A stretch of 64,000 nucleotides of DNA, taken from NCBI RefSeq assembly GCF_039534165.1, contig NZ_BAAAUX010000001.1, forward strand, positions 1-64,000. Direction: 5' to 3'. This stretch comes from Saccharopolyspora_D taberi. Its GTDB lineage: Bacteria; Actinomycetota; Actinomycetes; Mycobacteriales; Pseudonocardiaceae. Below are positions 9,731 to 19,066 of the stretch, one piece after another. The translations under genes and the position numbers were made by a program. The notes under the pieces were generated by a model. The model searched no databases, was not told where the DNA came from, and saw only the letters and a list, made by a program, of their open reading frames with translations. Position 1 is the stretch's first letter; each line of letters begins with the position of its first letter.

Positions 9731-11327
9731 CGGTTTCTCCTTTTTCTTGCGGGACACCCGCACCCGGTCGGCGGCCATGGGCGGAGCGGAATGGTGCCTC
9801 ATGCCCACCTCCGTCCGTGTCGTTCGTGACCGCCTGCTGGTTCGTGACCGCCAGCGCCATCACGCGCTCCTGGGTCGCTTCGGCGCCGTCGAGCTCCCCG
9901 CGCAGGCGGCCGTCGGCCATGACCAGCACCCGGTCGCTGATGCCCAGCAGCTCCGGCAGGTCGCTGGACACCACGATCACGGTGGTGCCCGCGGCGGTGA
10001 GCTCGTTGACGAGTTCGTAGATCTCGGCCCGGGCGCCGACGTCGATGCCGCGGGTCGGCTCGTCGAGGATCAGCACCCGAGGCCGGGCCAGCAGCCACTT
10101 GCCGATGACGATCTTCTGCTGGTTGCCGCCGGACAGCGTCAGCGCGGGCTGGTCCAGCCCGGCGACCCGGATTCCCAGCTCCCGCACGGACTTCTCGGCG
10201 GCGCGGCGCTGCCCGGCGAGGTCCACCAGGCCCGCGCGGGTGCGGTCGCCGAGGGTGGCCAGGCCCAGGTTCTCCGCGACCGAGGCGCCCAGCACAAGCC
10301 CCTGCGCGGCGCGGTCCTCGGGCACCAGCGCGAGCCCGGCGGCGCGGGCTGCGGTGATGTCGCCGCTCGGGATGCGCCGCCCGCCGACCAGCACCTCGCC
10401 GCGGTCGTAGCGGTCGGCGCCGAAGATCGCGCGCACCAGCTCGGTGCGCCCGGCGCCGACCAGCCCGCCGATACCGACGACCTCGCCTGCGCGGGCGGTG
10501 AACGTGACGTCGTCGAGCAGCCCGTCGGTGCCCAGCCCGCGCACCTCCAGCTGAACGTCGCCGATTCGCGGCTCGCGCGGCGGGAACTGCTGGTCGATCG
10601 AGCGCCCGACCATCAGCCGCACCAGCTCGCCGGGGTCGGTGCTCGCGGGCACCTCGCCGACCTTCGCGCCGTCGCGCAGGACCGTCACCCGGTCGCCGAT
10701 CTCGGCCACCTCGTCGAGCAGGTGCGAGATGAACACGACCCCGACCCCGTCGCGGGTCAGCTCGCCGACGATCCCGAACAGCCGCCCGGCCTCGGCGCGG
10801 GAGAGCACGGCCGTCGGCTCGTCCATGATCAGGAAGCGGGTGTCGGTGCTGAGCGCCTTGGCGATCTCGACCAGCTGACGCTGCGCGACGCCGAGCTCGC
10901 CGACCGTCGCGTCCACGTCGAGGTCCAGGCCGAGCCGGTCGAGCAGCTCGCGGGCCTGGCGGCGCATCCGGGCGCGGTCGACGATGCCGAACCGGCGCGG
11001 CGGCCGTCCCAGGTGGATGTTCTCGGCCACGGTCAGCTGGCCGACCAGCGCGAGTTCCTGGTGGATGGTGGCGATGCCGAGCTTCTCGGCGTGGTCCGGG
11101 CCGGTCAGCCGCACCGGGTGGCCGTCGACGCGGACCTCGCCCGCGTCCGGCCGGTGCACGCCGGCCATCACCTTGATCAGGGTGCTCTTGCCTGCGCCGT
11201 TCTCGCCGAGCAGGACGTGCACCTCGCCGGGGCGCAGGTCGAAGTCGACCGAGTCCAGCGCCCGCACCCCGGGGTAGGACTTCGTGATTCCGGCCAGCTC
11301 CAGGTGTTCCCCGCGCGCTTCGGCCAT
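9723..11327 (-). CDS. Sugar ABC transporter ATP-binding protein (RbsA type)
   Basis: 534 residues with two fused nucleotide-binding domains. The first has Walker A GENGAGKST (41-49) and Walker B LIMDEPTAVL; the second has the family-typical degenerate Walker A GLVGAGRTEL, signature LSGGNQQK and LILDEPTRGID. ATG 11327 has a GAAAGG site; the much longer open frame upstream runs antisense through the LacI gene and is not used. The stop overlaps the start of the permease/binding-protein fusion by 8 nt, so the two are translationally coupled. Upstream operators imply repression by the divergent LacI protein. Confidence 0.93.
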   Translation of the reverse strand: MAEARGEHLELAGITKSYPGVRALDSVDFDLRPGEVHVLLGENGAGKSTLIKVMAGVHRPDAGEVRVDGHPVRLTGPDHAEKLGIATIHQELALVGQLTVAENIHLGRPPRRFGIVDRARMRRQARELLDRLGLDLDVDATVGELGVAQRQLVEIAKALSTDTRFLIMDEPTAVLSRAEAGRLFGIVGELTRDGVGVVFISHLLDEVAEIGDRVTVLRDGAKVGEVPASTDPGELVRLMVGRSIDQQFPPREPRIGDVQLEVRGLGTDGLLDDVTFTARAGEVVGIGGLVGAGRTELVRAIFGADRYDRGEVLVGGRRIPSGDITAARAAGLALVPEDRAAQGLVLGASVAENLGLATLGDRTRAGLVDLAGQRRAAEKSVRELGIRVAGLDQPALTLSGGNQQKIVIGKWLLARPRVLILDEPTRGIDVGARAEIYELVNELTAAGTTVIVVSSDLPELLGISDRVLVMADGRLRGELDGAEATQERVMALAVTNQQAVTNDTDGGGHEAPFRSAHGRRPGAGVPQEKGETDA

Positions 11328-11379
11328 GGTCGTGCCTTTCTGCCGCATTCTCGTCGTTGAGCCGGCAGGGAAACGGCGT

Positions 11380-11391
11380 GAAACCGATTTC
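11380..11391. promoter_or_regulatory. LacI-family operator
   Basis: GAAACCGATTTC, a near-perfect palindrome around a central CG as in LacI/PurR-family operators, between the divergent transporter and regulator genes. A related half-conserved site (GCAACCGATTAC) lies at 11450-11461 next to the regulator start; two sites in one spacer suggest looping or autoregulation. Confidence 0.7.
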
Positions 11392-11492
11392 CATGCTCGG
11401 AGCACAGTGAAGGAGGCTTCTTGAGCTGTCAAGTTCCGGGTCCTCGGCGGCAACCGATTACAGTGAAGTTCACATCGCGGACGGGAGCTGGA

Positions 11493-12464
11493 GTGGGCAT
11501 CAGGATTCACGACGTCGCGGCGCGGGCCGGGGTCTCGGTCGCCACCGCGTCCCGCGCGCTGTCCGGGCAGCGCGGGGTGCGGGCGGAGAACCGGGAGAAG
11601 GTGCTGCTCGCGGCGCGCGAACTCGACTACGAGCCCAACTCGCTCGCGGCGGCGCTGCGCAGCCGCACCACGCACACCGTCGGGATGCTGGTTCCGCGGA
11701 TCTCCAACCCGTTCTTCGCGACCCTGGTGGAGGCGGTCGAGAACCGCCTGCAGCTCGGCAGGCGCAGCCTGCTGCTCACCAGCTCGCACTACGACCCGGA
11801 GGCCGAGCAGTCCCAGGTGCGGGCGCTGCTCGACCGCCGGGTCGACGCGCTGGTGATGATCCCCTGCCACCGCGAGCGCAGCATCGAGGTGATGACCACC
11901 GCCGCGGCCCGGGTTCCGGTGGTGCAGCTGGACCTGCGGGTCAACGGGTTCGCCGGGACGTGGGTCGGGGTCGACGGCGAGGCGGGCATCGCCGCGGTCG
12001 TGCACCACCTGGCGGGCCGGGGCGTGACCAGGACGGCCTTCGTCGGGGCGGAGCCCACCGACTCGTCGTCGCAGGAGCGGCTGGACGCCTACCGGCGGCT
12101 GGCGGGGGGTTCGGTGCTGCTGGGCGACTTCAGCCGGGACTGGGGGAAGGAGGCGGCCGGGCGGCTGCTGGAGGCGGGGTCGCTGCCGGAGGGGATCGTC
12201 TGCGGCAACGACACCATCGCGCTGGGGATGCTGGCCGAGCTCGCGCGCAGGGGCGTGCGGGTGCCCGAGGACGTGCGGGTGACCGGCTTCGACGACATTC
12301 CTTATGCCGAGCTCGGGCAGCCTTCGCTGACCACCGTGCGGCAGCCGCAGGAGCAGATGGCCGCCGAGGCCGTTCGGGTGCTCGCCGCTCGGCTCGCCGG
12401 GGAGGAGGCTCCCGCGCAGCGGATCGCTATCTCGCCCTCGCTTGTCGTTCGGGCTTCGGGGTGA
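11493..12464 (+). CDS. LacI-family transcriptional regulator
   Basis: 323 residues. The N-terminal HTH reads IRIHDVAARAGVSVATASRALSG (about residues 3-25), followed by the hinge and a periplasmic-binding-like sensor domain with the end motif TTVRQPQEQM. GTG 11493 starts exactly at the HTH and has GGGAGC upstream; an ATG at 11421 would add 24 residues without homology. It is divergent from the sugar importer and probably represses it via the operators in between, with the imported sugar as likely inducer. Confidence 0.92.
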   Translation: MGIRIHDVAARAGVSVATASRALSGQRGVRAENREKVLLAARELDYEPNSLAAALRSRTTHTVGMLVPRISNPFFATLVEAVENRLQLGRRSLLLTSSHYDPEAEQSQVRALLDRRVDALVMIPCHRERSIEVMTTAAARVPVVQLDLRVNGFAGTWVGVDGEAGIAAVVHHLAGRGVTRTAFVGAEPTDSSSQERLDAYRRLAGGSVLLGDFSRDWGKEAAGRLLEAGSLPEGIVCGNDTIALGMLAELARRGVRVPEDVRVTGFDDIPYAELGQPSLTTVRQPQEQMAAEAVRVLAARLAGEEAPAQRIAISPSLVVRASG

Positions 12465-12497
12465 GGGGTTGGGGGTTTCTGGTGCGGTTTCGTGGGG

Positions 12498-12660
12498 GTT
12501 TCCGGGGCGCTCGCCGACCCCGGACCCCCGGCAGGTCTCCGGGACCGAAGCGGCTCTGCCGGTTCGGGTTCTTTTGAGCTCGTGGTTCTGGGGCGCTCGC
12601 CGCCCCCAGACCCCCGGCAGGTCTCCGGGATGAGTCTCCGCTGTTCGCTGCGGTTCGGTT
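12498..12660. repeat. GC-rich direct repeats preceding palindrome copy 2
   Basis: Two copies (about 12506-12540 and 12594-12630) of a ~35-bp unit beginning CGCTCGCCGACCCCGGAC and ending CAGGTCTCCGGGA. The same unit precedes copy 1 and, inverted, follows copy 3, so it travels with the palindromic element. No gene is supported here. Confidence 0.7.
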
Positions 12661-12665
12661 GGGGT

Positions 12666-12805
12666 GGTTCTCATCCCGTCGACCTCCACGAGGGCTATCA
12701 GACCGCGTCAAGGGGGCCGTTTTGCTTAGGCGCTGCGGTTTTGCTTGGTTGTGCCCCCTTGACACGGCCTGATCGGGCTGGCGCCAGGTCGACGGGATGA
12801 GAACC
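12666..12805. repeat. Dispersed palindromic repeat, copy 2
   Basis: Same 140-bp element and orientation as copy 1: 20-bp perfect outer arms at 12666-12685 and 12786-12805, with inner arms around the sequence TCAAGGGGGC. It fills the 12465-12997 spacer between two rightward genes and could act as a terminator for the LacI gene. Confidence 0.9.
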
Positions 12806-12997
12806 AAACCCCTCCCTTGTAGGTGGGGACTTCAACCCCGCCCTTGTAGGTGGTGGGGTTGCTGGGCGCGTCCGCTTGTCGTCCCCGGCCCTTACAGCGG
12901 GAGCGGCACGGTGTCGCCAGTGGCTGCTGCCCGTCAGGCCCGGCGGCGGCATGGCGTGTGGCATCCTTGCCGGGCCGTTCCGCCCCCGACCCGATGA

Positions 12998-13714
12998 GTG
13001 TCTACTGTGGATGAAATTGTCCGGAGCTGGACGTCGGAGCTGCTCGACTCCGGCAACGCCGTCGCCATGGTCGTCGGTCTGATCGCGCTGGGGCTGGTGT
13101 GGTCCCGTGGCACCTGGCTTCCGCTGCGCAACGTCGTCACCATCGCCCACGAAGGCGGGCACGCGGTGGTCGCGCTGCTCAGCGGCCGGACGTTGAACGG
13201 GATCCGGCTGCATTCCGACACCTCCGGGCTCACCGTCTCCACCGGCAGGTCGACCGGTCCGGGCATGGTGTTCACGCTGCTCGCCGGGTATCCGGCGGTG
13301 TCGCTGCTCGGGCTGGGCGGGGCGTGGCTGGTCTCGGCCGACGGTGCGCAGATCATGCTCTGGGTCTGCATCGGGCTGCTCGCAGTGATGCTGCTGGCGA
13401 TCCGCAACGTGTACGGCGTGCTGTCCGTGGTGGTCACCGGCGCCGTGGTCTTCGTGGTCTCGTGGTTCGCGACCCCGGCGTGGCAGGCGCTGTGCTGCGT
13501 GCTGTTCAGCTGGTTCCTGCTGTTCGGCGGGATCCGGCCGGTCGCCGAGCTGAGTCGCAAGCGCAGCCGGGGCCGAGCGGCGAACTCCGACGCCGACCAG
13601 CTCGCTCGCCTGACCGGCGTTCCGGCAGGCGTGTGGCTGGCGCTGTGGTTCCTGGTCGGGTTCGCCGCGCTGGTCGTCGGCGGCCGTTGGCTGGTGTTGA
13701 TACCGCAGATCTGA
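12998..13714 (+). CDS. M50-type membrane metallopeptidase-like protein
   Basis: 238 residues with five or six membrane segments. The zinc motif HEGGH is at 51-55 at the end of the first hydrophobic region, as in the M50B-like family; a clear second metal ligand motif is not obvious, so activity is uncertain. GTG 12998 begins the reading frame. It stands alone and is followed by a short spacer and the aldo/keto reductase gene. Confidence 0.8.
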   Translation: MSTVDEIVRSWTSELLDSGNAVAMVVGLIALGLVWSRGTWLPLRNVVTIAHEGGHAVVALLSGRTLNGIRLHSDTSGLTVSTGRSTGPGMVFTLLAGYPAVSLLGLGGAWLVSADGAQIMLWVCIGLLAVMLLAIRNVYGVLSVVVTGAVVFVVSWFATPAWQALCCVLFSWFLLFGGIRPVAELSRKRSRGRAANSDADQLARLTGVPAGVWLALWFLVGFAALVVGGRWLVLIPQI

Positions 13715-13809
13715 CCCGTGAGGACGGCCTTCCCTGGTATTGGGCTCCGAAGCGGCAGGACCGCTTCGGTCCCGGTGTGAGCATCCGCTCGTTGCCGGGA
13801 GGCGGCCGG

Positions 13810-14724
13810 ATGCAGCAGCATCGCGGCGTGACTTCGAACCTCGGCGGCACCTTCACCCTCACCGACGGGCTCGCGGTCAGCCGCGTCGGTTTCGGCGCCA
13901 TGCAGCTGGCCGGACCCGGCGTGTTCGGCCCGCCCGGCGACCGCGAGCAGGCGCTGCGCGTCCTGCGCCGCGCCGTCGAGCTGGGCATCGACCACATCGA
14001 CACCAGCGACTTCTACGGCCCGTGGGTCGTCAACGAGCTGATCGCCGAGGCGCTGCGCCCCTACGGCGAGAACCTGGTGCTGGCCACCAAGATCGGCGCC
14101 TACCGCGACCACGAGGGCGCCTGGCTGCCGCTCGGCCACCCCGACGCGCTCAAGGCGCAGGTGCACGACAACCTCCGCCGCCTCGGCGTCGACGCGCTGG
14201 ACCTGGTCAACCTCCGCTACCTCACCGACCTGCCCGGCGTCACGCTCGCCGACCAGCTCGGCGCGCTCGTGGAGCTGCGAGAGCAGGGCCTGGTGCGGGC
14301 GATCGGGCTGTCCAACGTGTCGCTGGAGCAGTTCGAGCAGGCGCGCGAGATCACCGAGATCGCGTCGGTGCAGAACCTCTACAACGTCGTCGACCGGACC
14401 TCGGCCGCCCTGGTCGACCGGACCGCCGAGCTCGGCGTCGCGTTCGTCCCGTTCTTCCCGCTGGGGTCCGGTTTCCACGGCAGCCGGGCGCGGCAGGACG
14501 ACACGCTCGCCGAGATCGCCGGGCGGACCGGGGCGAGCCAGGCGCAGGTCTCGCTGGCCTGGCTGCTGCGCCGCTCGCCGAACGTCCTGCTCATCCCAGG
14601 CACCTCTTCGGTGGCGCACCTGGAGGACAACACCGCCTGCGCCGTCGCCGGCATCTCCGACGCCGACCTGGCCGCGCTGGACTCCCTGGTCGCCGAGGGC
14701 GAAACCCTGGAAGCCGCGCACTGA
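13810..14724 (+). CDS. Aldo/keto reductase
   Basis: 304-residue TIM-barrel oxidoreductase, NADPH-dependent by family. The catalytic Asp64, Tyr69 (DTSDFYG) and Lys94 (LATKIG) are in place; the position of the usual catalytic His reads NLR (134-136), a substitution also found in related actinobacterial members. The C-terminal IPGTSSVAHLEDN motif fits cofactor phosphate binding. ATG 13810 has a GGAGG site upstream. Substrate unknown. Confidence 0.9.
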   Translation: MQQHRGVTSNLGGTFTLTDGLAVSRVGFGAMQLAGPGVFGPPGDREQALRVLRRAVELGIDHIDTSDFYGPWVVNELIAEALRPYGENLVLATKIGAYRDHEGAWLPLGHPDALKAQVHDNLRRLGVDALDLVNLRYLTDLPGVTLADQLGALVELREQGLVRAIGLSNVSLEQFEQAREITEIASVQNLYNVVDRTSAALVDRTAELGVAFVPFFPLGSGFHGSRARQDDTLAEIAGRTGASQAQVSLAWLLRRSPNVLLIPGTSSVAHLEDNTACAVAGISDADLAALDSLVAEGETLEAAH

Positions 14725-14862
14725 ACCAATCGCCCCGGCTCGTAGTGGTCTAGATCGATACGGACGGCTGACGCGATGATCCGCGCGGATGGGCGCCCCG
14801 GAGGGCTGGTGTCACCCAGTAGTCTGGCCGACACGTGTCATTACGGCATCCGAGGTGCGGTC

Positions 14863-15672
14863 TTGAGCGAACAGGTGACGTGGGTACCGGACCAGGTCGA
14901 CGAGGAGATCCCCAGTGCCGCGCGGGTCTACGACTACCTCCTCGGCGGCGCGCACAACTTCGCGGCGGACCGCGTGCTCGCCGAGCGCTTCCTCCAGGCT
15001 TTGCCCAGCGCGCGCGACGTCGCCCGGCTCAACCGCGCTTTCCTGCGCCGCGCGGTGGTCTTCATGGCCGAGCAGGGCATCCGCCAGTTCCTGGACCTCG
15101 GATCGGGCATTCCCACCGTGGGCAACGTGCACGAGATCGCCCACGGGATCGATCCGGAGTCCAACGTGGTCTACGTGGACTACGAGTCCGTGGCGGTGGC
15201 GCACAGCGAACTGCTGCTCCAGGGCGACGAGCACGCGACCGTCATCCAGGCGAACATGCTGGAACCGGACCGCATCCTCGGTCATCCCGACACCCGGCGG
15301 CTGCTGGACCTGTCCCGGCCGGTCGGCCTGATCATGGCCGGCGTGTTCCACTTCGTGTCCCCCGAGTCCGACCCGCCGGGCATCGTCGCCCGCTACCGCG
15401 ACGAGTTATCCCCCGGCAGCTTCCTGGCGCTGTCGCACTTCACCGCCGACATCAGCCCCGACGAGATGGCCGGGGTGGTGCGGGTGATGTCGCGCAGCTC
15501 GGACCCGATCCACCCGCGCACCCGCGCCGAGATCACCGAGCTGTTCACGGGATTCGACCTGGTGGAACCGGGAATCGTGGGAACGGCGCTGTGGCGCCCG
15601 GACCACCCGGAGCGGGCCGGGCTGGAACCGGGGGCCGCGCAGATCTACGCGGGGGTCGGACGCAAGGGATGA
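14863..15672 (+). CDS. SAV2177-family SAM-dependent methyltransferase (DUF574)
   Basis: 269 residues with the family hallmarks PSAARVYDYLLGGAHNFAADR near the N terminus and the SAM loop LDLGSGIPT. This is an actinomycete-specific family, usually of unknown substrate. TTG 14863 is chosen because GAGGTG lies a few nt upstream and the length then equals the family norm; an ATG at 14776 would add 29 poorly conserved residues. Its stop overlaps the start of the GGDEF/EAL gene (ATGA), so the two are co-translated. Confidence 0.85.
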   Translation: MSEQVTWVPDQVDEEIPSAARVYDYLLGGAHNFAADRVLAERFLQALPSARDVARLNRAFLRRAVVFMAEQGIRQFLDLGSGIPTVGNVHEIAHGIDPESNVVYVDYESVAVAHSELLLQGDEHATVIQANMLEPDRILGHPDTRRLLDLSRPVGLIMAGVFHFVSPESDPPGIVARYRDELSPGSFLALSHFTADISPDEMAGVVRVMSRSSDPIHPRTRAEITELFTGFDLVEPGIVGTALWRPDHPERAGLEPGAAQIYAGVGRKG

Positions 15673-17900
15673 TCGACCAGCGGAGCACGGCAGGACGACG
15701 ACCGGCGGGCGGGCCGGGCACCTCGATGGACGGTGAGATGAGCGTGGGAGACCCCGAAGATCCGGCGGCAGGCCGGATCCACGGAGTGCTGACCCCGCAG
15801 CGGCACAGCAGCCAGTGGCGTTCCGCGCTGGCCAGGAAGTGGGCGGTCCGGCTCAGCTCGGCCTCCTACATCCCGATGTCGCGGGAAGCCATCGAGTCGT
15901 GCCTGCTGGAGCTGGTGGAACTGATCGTGGACGCGCTGGAGGACCCGGACCGCATCGAGGAGGTCGGGCGGCAGGTCGGCGCCAAGCTGGTGGAGATCCA
16001 CGCGACCGGCGAGGAAAGCCTCACGCTGAGCCTGGAGCTGATCCGCGACGTCGTGCTCGCCGACTCCGCCGACGACACGATCCGCCGGATCCTGGCGCTG
16101 CTGACCGCGATCGCCGCCGGTTACGCCGCGGCCGACCGGGAGAACACGTTCACCCAGCAGGAAACGCTGAAGCGGGCGCTGCTGCGCTCCAAGCTGCAGG
16201 CCGACCGCGATCTCGCGGCCAGCGAGGCGCGCTTCACCGAGGTGTTCACCAGCACGCCGGTCGGCGTCGCGATCTCCGACCTGACCGGCAAGTTCGTCCA
16301 GGTCAACCCGGCGATGGGCGAGACGCTCGGCTACCGCGTGCAGGACCTGCGGTCGATGACCGTGCACGACCTGTTCCACCCGGACGAAGCCGCCTACCTC
16401 ACCGCGGCCTACGCCGAGCTCGCCGAAGGCGGCCGGGTCCAGCGGCTGCGGGAACGGCGGCGCCTGGTGCGCGCCGACGGCGAGACCGCGTGGGCGTACC
16501 TGGCGGTGTCGGTGCTCAAGGGGACCGAGGGCGAGCCGCGGCACTTCGTCACGATGGTCGAGGACATCAGCGAACTGCACCTGCTGCAGGAGCGGTTCCA
16601 GTACCAGGCGCTGCACGACGCGATGACCGGGCTGCCGAACCGGCAGTTCTTCCGCACCAGGCTGGAGGCCGCGCTGGCCAACCTGCCCAAGGGCGCGCGG
16701 CTGACGCTCTACCACCTCGGGCTGGACGGCTTCGAGCTGATCAACGACGGGCTCGGGCACGAGGTCGGCGACGGGATCATCAAGGCGGTGGCGCGCCGCC
16801 TGGAGCAGCTGCTCCAGCGCGAGGAAGCCATACTGGCCAGGTTCGGCGGCACCGAGTTCGCCATCCTGGTCCTGGAATCGCCGCGGACGCCGCCCGTGCA
16901 CGAGCTCGCCCCGATGATCAACGAGGAGCTGGCCGAGCCGATCTACGTCGGAGAGCACGGCATCGCGACCTCGGCCAGCATCGGCGTCGTCCAGCGCACC
17001 GCGGGCGAGGGCGACGCGTCGAACATGCTGTGGGCGGCCGACGTAGCGTTGCGCCGCGCGGAGGCGGCGGGCAAGCGGCAGTGGGCGCTGTTCGATCCGG
17101 ACCGGGCACCCAACGAGCGCATACAGGCCAAGCTGGCCGCGATCATGCCGGGCGGCCTGGAACTGGGCGAGTTCGACGTCGTCTACCGGCCGATGGTGCG
17201 CATGCGCGACGGCGGGATCGGCGGCATCGAGGCGAAACTGCGTTGGGAGACAGCGGAGTTCGGCCGCCTCGACCACGCCGACTGCCTCCGGCTCGCCGAG
17301 CGCTCCGGCGTCACCCTCTCGCTGCGCGACTGGATGCTCAGCAGCGCCTGGGCGCAGCTGGGCCGCTGGCACCGGGCGGGGCACCGGATGCGGCTGGTGG
17401 TCGGGTTGAGCCCGAACCAGGCGCAGGACCCGGACCTGGTCGCCACCATCCGCCGGGTGCTCGCCGAGGAGTCGCTGGACGCGAGCTGGCTGCGGCTGTC
17501 GATGCCGATCTCGGTGATGCTCGGCGACAACGAGGAAGCCCGCGAGAACGTGGCGTTCCTGGACCGGCTGGGCGTGAAGACGGCACTGCACGACTTCCAC
17601 GGCTCACCGGGAGAACTGCGCCACCTGCGTTCCCTGCCGGTCGACGCGGCGCAGTTCTCCGACGAGGTGGTCCGGCTGATCAGGGACGCCGACGACGACT
17701 CGCAGGAAGTGCAGGCGGTCACCGGGTTCGTGCCGCTGCTCCAGTCCTGCGGCGCGAGGCTGGCGGTCGGCGACATCGACACCGAGGAACAGGCCCGCCG
17801 CTGGCAGCGGATCGGCTGCGAGGTCGGCTCGGGCGGGCTCTACGGAGAACCGGTGCCCGCGGTCGAGGTACCCGCGATGCTGAGCCGGTTCCGGGCGTGA
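15669..17900 (+). CDS. PAS-GGDEF-EAL protein with degenerate catalytic motifs
   Basis: 743-residue putative cyclic-di-GMP signalling protein without membrane segments. Order: a helical N-terminal domain (about 50-180), a PAS sensor (188-305), a GGDEF domain (310-480) whose signature reads GGTEF (393-397), and an EAL domain (485-740) whose signature reads EAKLRW (521-526). In the latter the DDFG metal site has become LHDFHG (640-645) and the conserved Asn and second Glu are not seen. The EAL half is almost surely not a phosphodiesterase; the GGTEF half might still cyclise GTP or only bind it. ATG 15669 overlaps the methyltransferase stop; ATG 15726 is an alternative start. Confidence 0.88.
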   Translation: MIDQRSTAGRRPAGGPGTSMDGEMSVGDPEDPAAGRIHGVLTPQRHSSQWRSALARKWAVRLSSASYIPMSREAIESCLLELVELIVDALEDPDRIEEVGRQVGAKLVEIHATGEESLTLSLELIRDVVLADSADDTIRRILALLTAIAAGYAAADRENTFTQQETLKRALLRSKLQADRDLAASEARFTEVFTSTPVGVAISDLTGKFVQVNPAMGETLGYRVQDLRSMTVHDLFHPDEAAYLTAAYAELAEGGRVQRLRERRRLVRADGETAWAYLAVSVLKGTEGEPRHFVTMVEDISELHLLQERFQYQALHDAMTGLPNRQFFRTRLEAALANLPKGARLTLYHLGLDGFELINDGLGHEVGDGIIKAVARRLEQLLQREEAILARFGGTEFAILVLESPRTPPVHELAPMINEELAEPIYVGEHGIATSASIGVVQRTAGEGDASNMLWAADVALRRAEAAGKRQWALFDPDRAPNERIQAKLAAIMPGGLELGEFDVVYRPMVRMRDGGIGGIEAKLRWETAEFGRLDHADCLRLAERSGVTLSLRDWMLSSAWAQLGRWHRAGHRMRLVVGLSPNQAQDPDLVATIRRVLAEESLDASWLRLSMPISVMLGDNEEARENVAFLDRLGVKTALHDFHGSPGELRHLRSLPVDAAQFSDEVVRLIRDADDDSQEVQAVTGFVPLLQSCGARLAVGDIDTEEQARRWQRIGCEVGSGGLYGEPVPAVEVPAMLSRFRA

Positions 17901-18108
17901 TCAGCCGGCGCGCTCGGCGCCGTGTAGGCGTCGCTGCTGGATTCCGCGAACGGCATCGTGCGGACGGTTGATGCTTTGCCGCAGTGCGGGTGTTCAGCAC
18001 CTCGCGGCTCGTGGCCAACCGTTGGGATTCGCGATGGAAGTCCCGCAGCTTCTCGCCGACCCGCTGGCTCACCCGCAGCAGCGGCCAGGTCGCACCAGCG
18101 GATCGGCA

Positions 18109-18141
18109 GGCTGGGAGCTGAGCCCCAGGCGCCTCCCAGCC
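18109..18141. terminator. Hairpin between convergent genes
   Basis: Perfect 9-bp GC-rich stem (18109-18117 with 18133-18141) just after the stop of the leftward methyltransferase. The rest of the 17901-18142 spacer holds no convincing gene. Confidence 0.55.
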
Positions 18142-18142
18142 C

Positions 18143-18991
18143 CTAAACCCGCGCAGCGGTAACGACCCAAGCGGCGGACCCGTACTCGACGCCCCGAGAA
18201 GTCCGGTGTTCGGCCATGTCCGCCTTCAGGGCCTCGACTGCGCGCTCCGCGGCGTCGGCGGAGAGGCCGTTGAGCAGGCCGCCGTGCTGCTCGTGGACGA
18301 ACGCGAAGGCGTCCTCCACGTCGTCGCCGAACCACATCGGCTCCTCGACGGCTCGCAGCGTCACGTCCGCGAAGCCGGCTCCGGTAAGCAGTTCCCGCAC
18401 CCGGGCCGGGTCGCTCAGCGAGAACGGGCTCGGCCCGTCCGCCGGTGGCGCAGGCAGGTCGCGGCCCGCGGCGAACATCCGCCGGAAGGTGCTGATGAAC
18501 TCGTTGCGCTCCAACGGTTGCCAGGTGAGCAGCACCAGCCGACCACCCGGCCGCAGGGAACGCGCGATGTTGGCGAACGCCGCCGGTGCGTCGCCGAAGA
18601 ACATCGCGCCGTGGCGGCTGATCGCGATGTCGAAAGCTTCGCCGAAGGCGTGGGTCTGGGCGTCGGCCTGCTCGAACTCGGCGTTGGCCACGCCCTCCTC
18701 CCGCGCCCGCGCGCGGGCGAGCTCGACCATGTGCGACGACAGGTCCACGCCGAGCGCCGATCCAGCGGTGGCGCGGCGCGCCGCTTCGCGGGTCGTCTGG
18801 CCGTTGCCGCAGCCGATGTCGAGCACTCGCGCGTCCGGCTCGATCGCAGCCGCGCCGAAGAAGTGGTCGCGGTAGGCCGCGACTCCCGCGTCGAAGCGGT
18901 CCGCGCGCGCCGCCCAAAGCGCGCCCTGCTGCCCGTCCCAGGAACCGAACTGGTCGGCATTGGACTCGTCAACCCAGATCGGAATCCCCAT
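18143..18991 (-). CDS. Class I SAM-dependent methyltransferase
   Basis: 282 residues with the Rossmann SAM loop VLDIGCGNGQT (about residue 55), an acidic ribose ligand at the end of strand 2 (LGVDLSS) and motif RLVLLTW. It belongs to the UbiE-like small-molecule methyltransferases; substrate unknown. ATG 18991 has GAGG upstream. It points toward the GGDEF/EAL gene and stands next to the split LVIVD gene. Confidence 0.85.
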   Translation of the reverse strand: MGIPIWVDESNADQFGSWDGQQGALWAARADRFDAGVAAYRDHFFGAAAIEPDARVLDIGCGNGQTTREAARRATAGSALGVDLSSHMVELARARAREEGVANAEFEQADAQTHAFGEAFDIAISRHGAMFFGDAPAAFANIARSLRPGGRLVLLTWQPLERNEFISTFRRMFAAGRDLPAPPADGPSPFSLSDPARVRELLTGAGFADVTLRAVEEPMWFGDDVEDAFAFVHEQHGGLLNGLSADAAERAVEALKADMAEHRTSRGVEYGSAAWVVTAARV

Positions 18992-19022
18992 GCGCCTCAC
19001 CCTAATGGCCGGGCGCAAGCGA

Positions 19023-19054
19023 AAACCGGCCCCGCCGGGAAGCGGGGCCGGTTT
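19023..19054 (-). terminator. Terminator of the LVIVD gene
   Basis: Perfect 12-bp stem (19023-19034 with 19043-19054) with A/T runs on both sides, 13 nt past the stop of the LVIVD fragment. It is the original terminator of the interrupted gene. Confidence 0.85.
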
Positions 19055-19066
19055 CAGCGCGTTGCC

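Noticed and set aside
9723..12689. 988-residue leftward frame from the ATPase through the LacI gene
   Set aside because: The part upstream of 11327 is antisense to a clear LacI regulator and to repeats; ATG 11327 has a ribosome-binding site and starts at the family N terminus.
14835..17900. 1021-residue frame over the methyltransferase and GGDEF/EAL genes
   Set aside because: Its first 278 codons are an out-of-frame reading of the SAV2177 methyltransferase; the real start overlaps that gene's stop at 15669.
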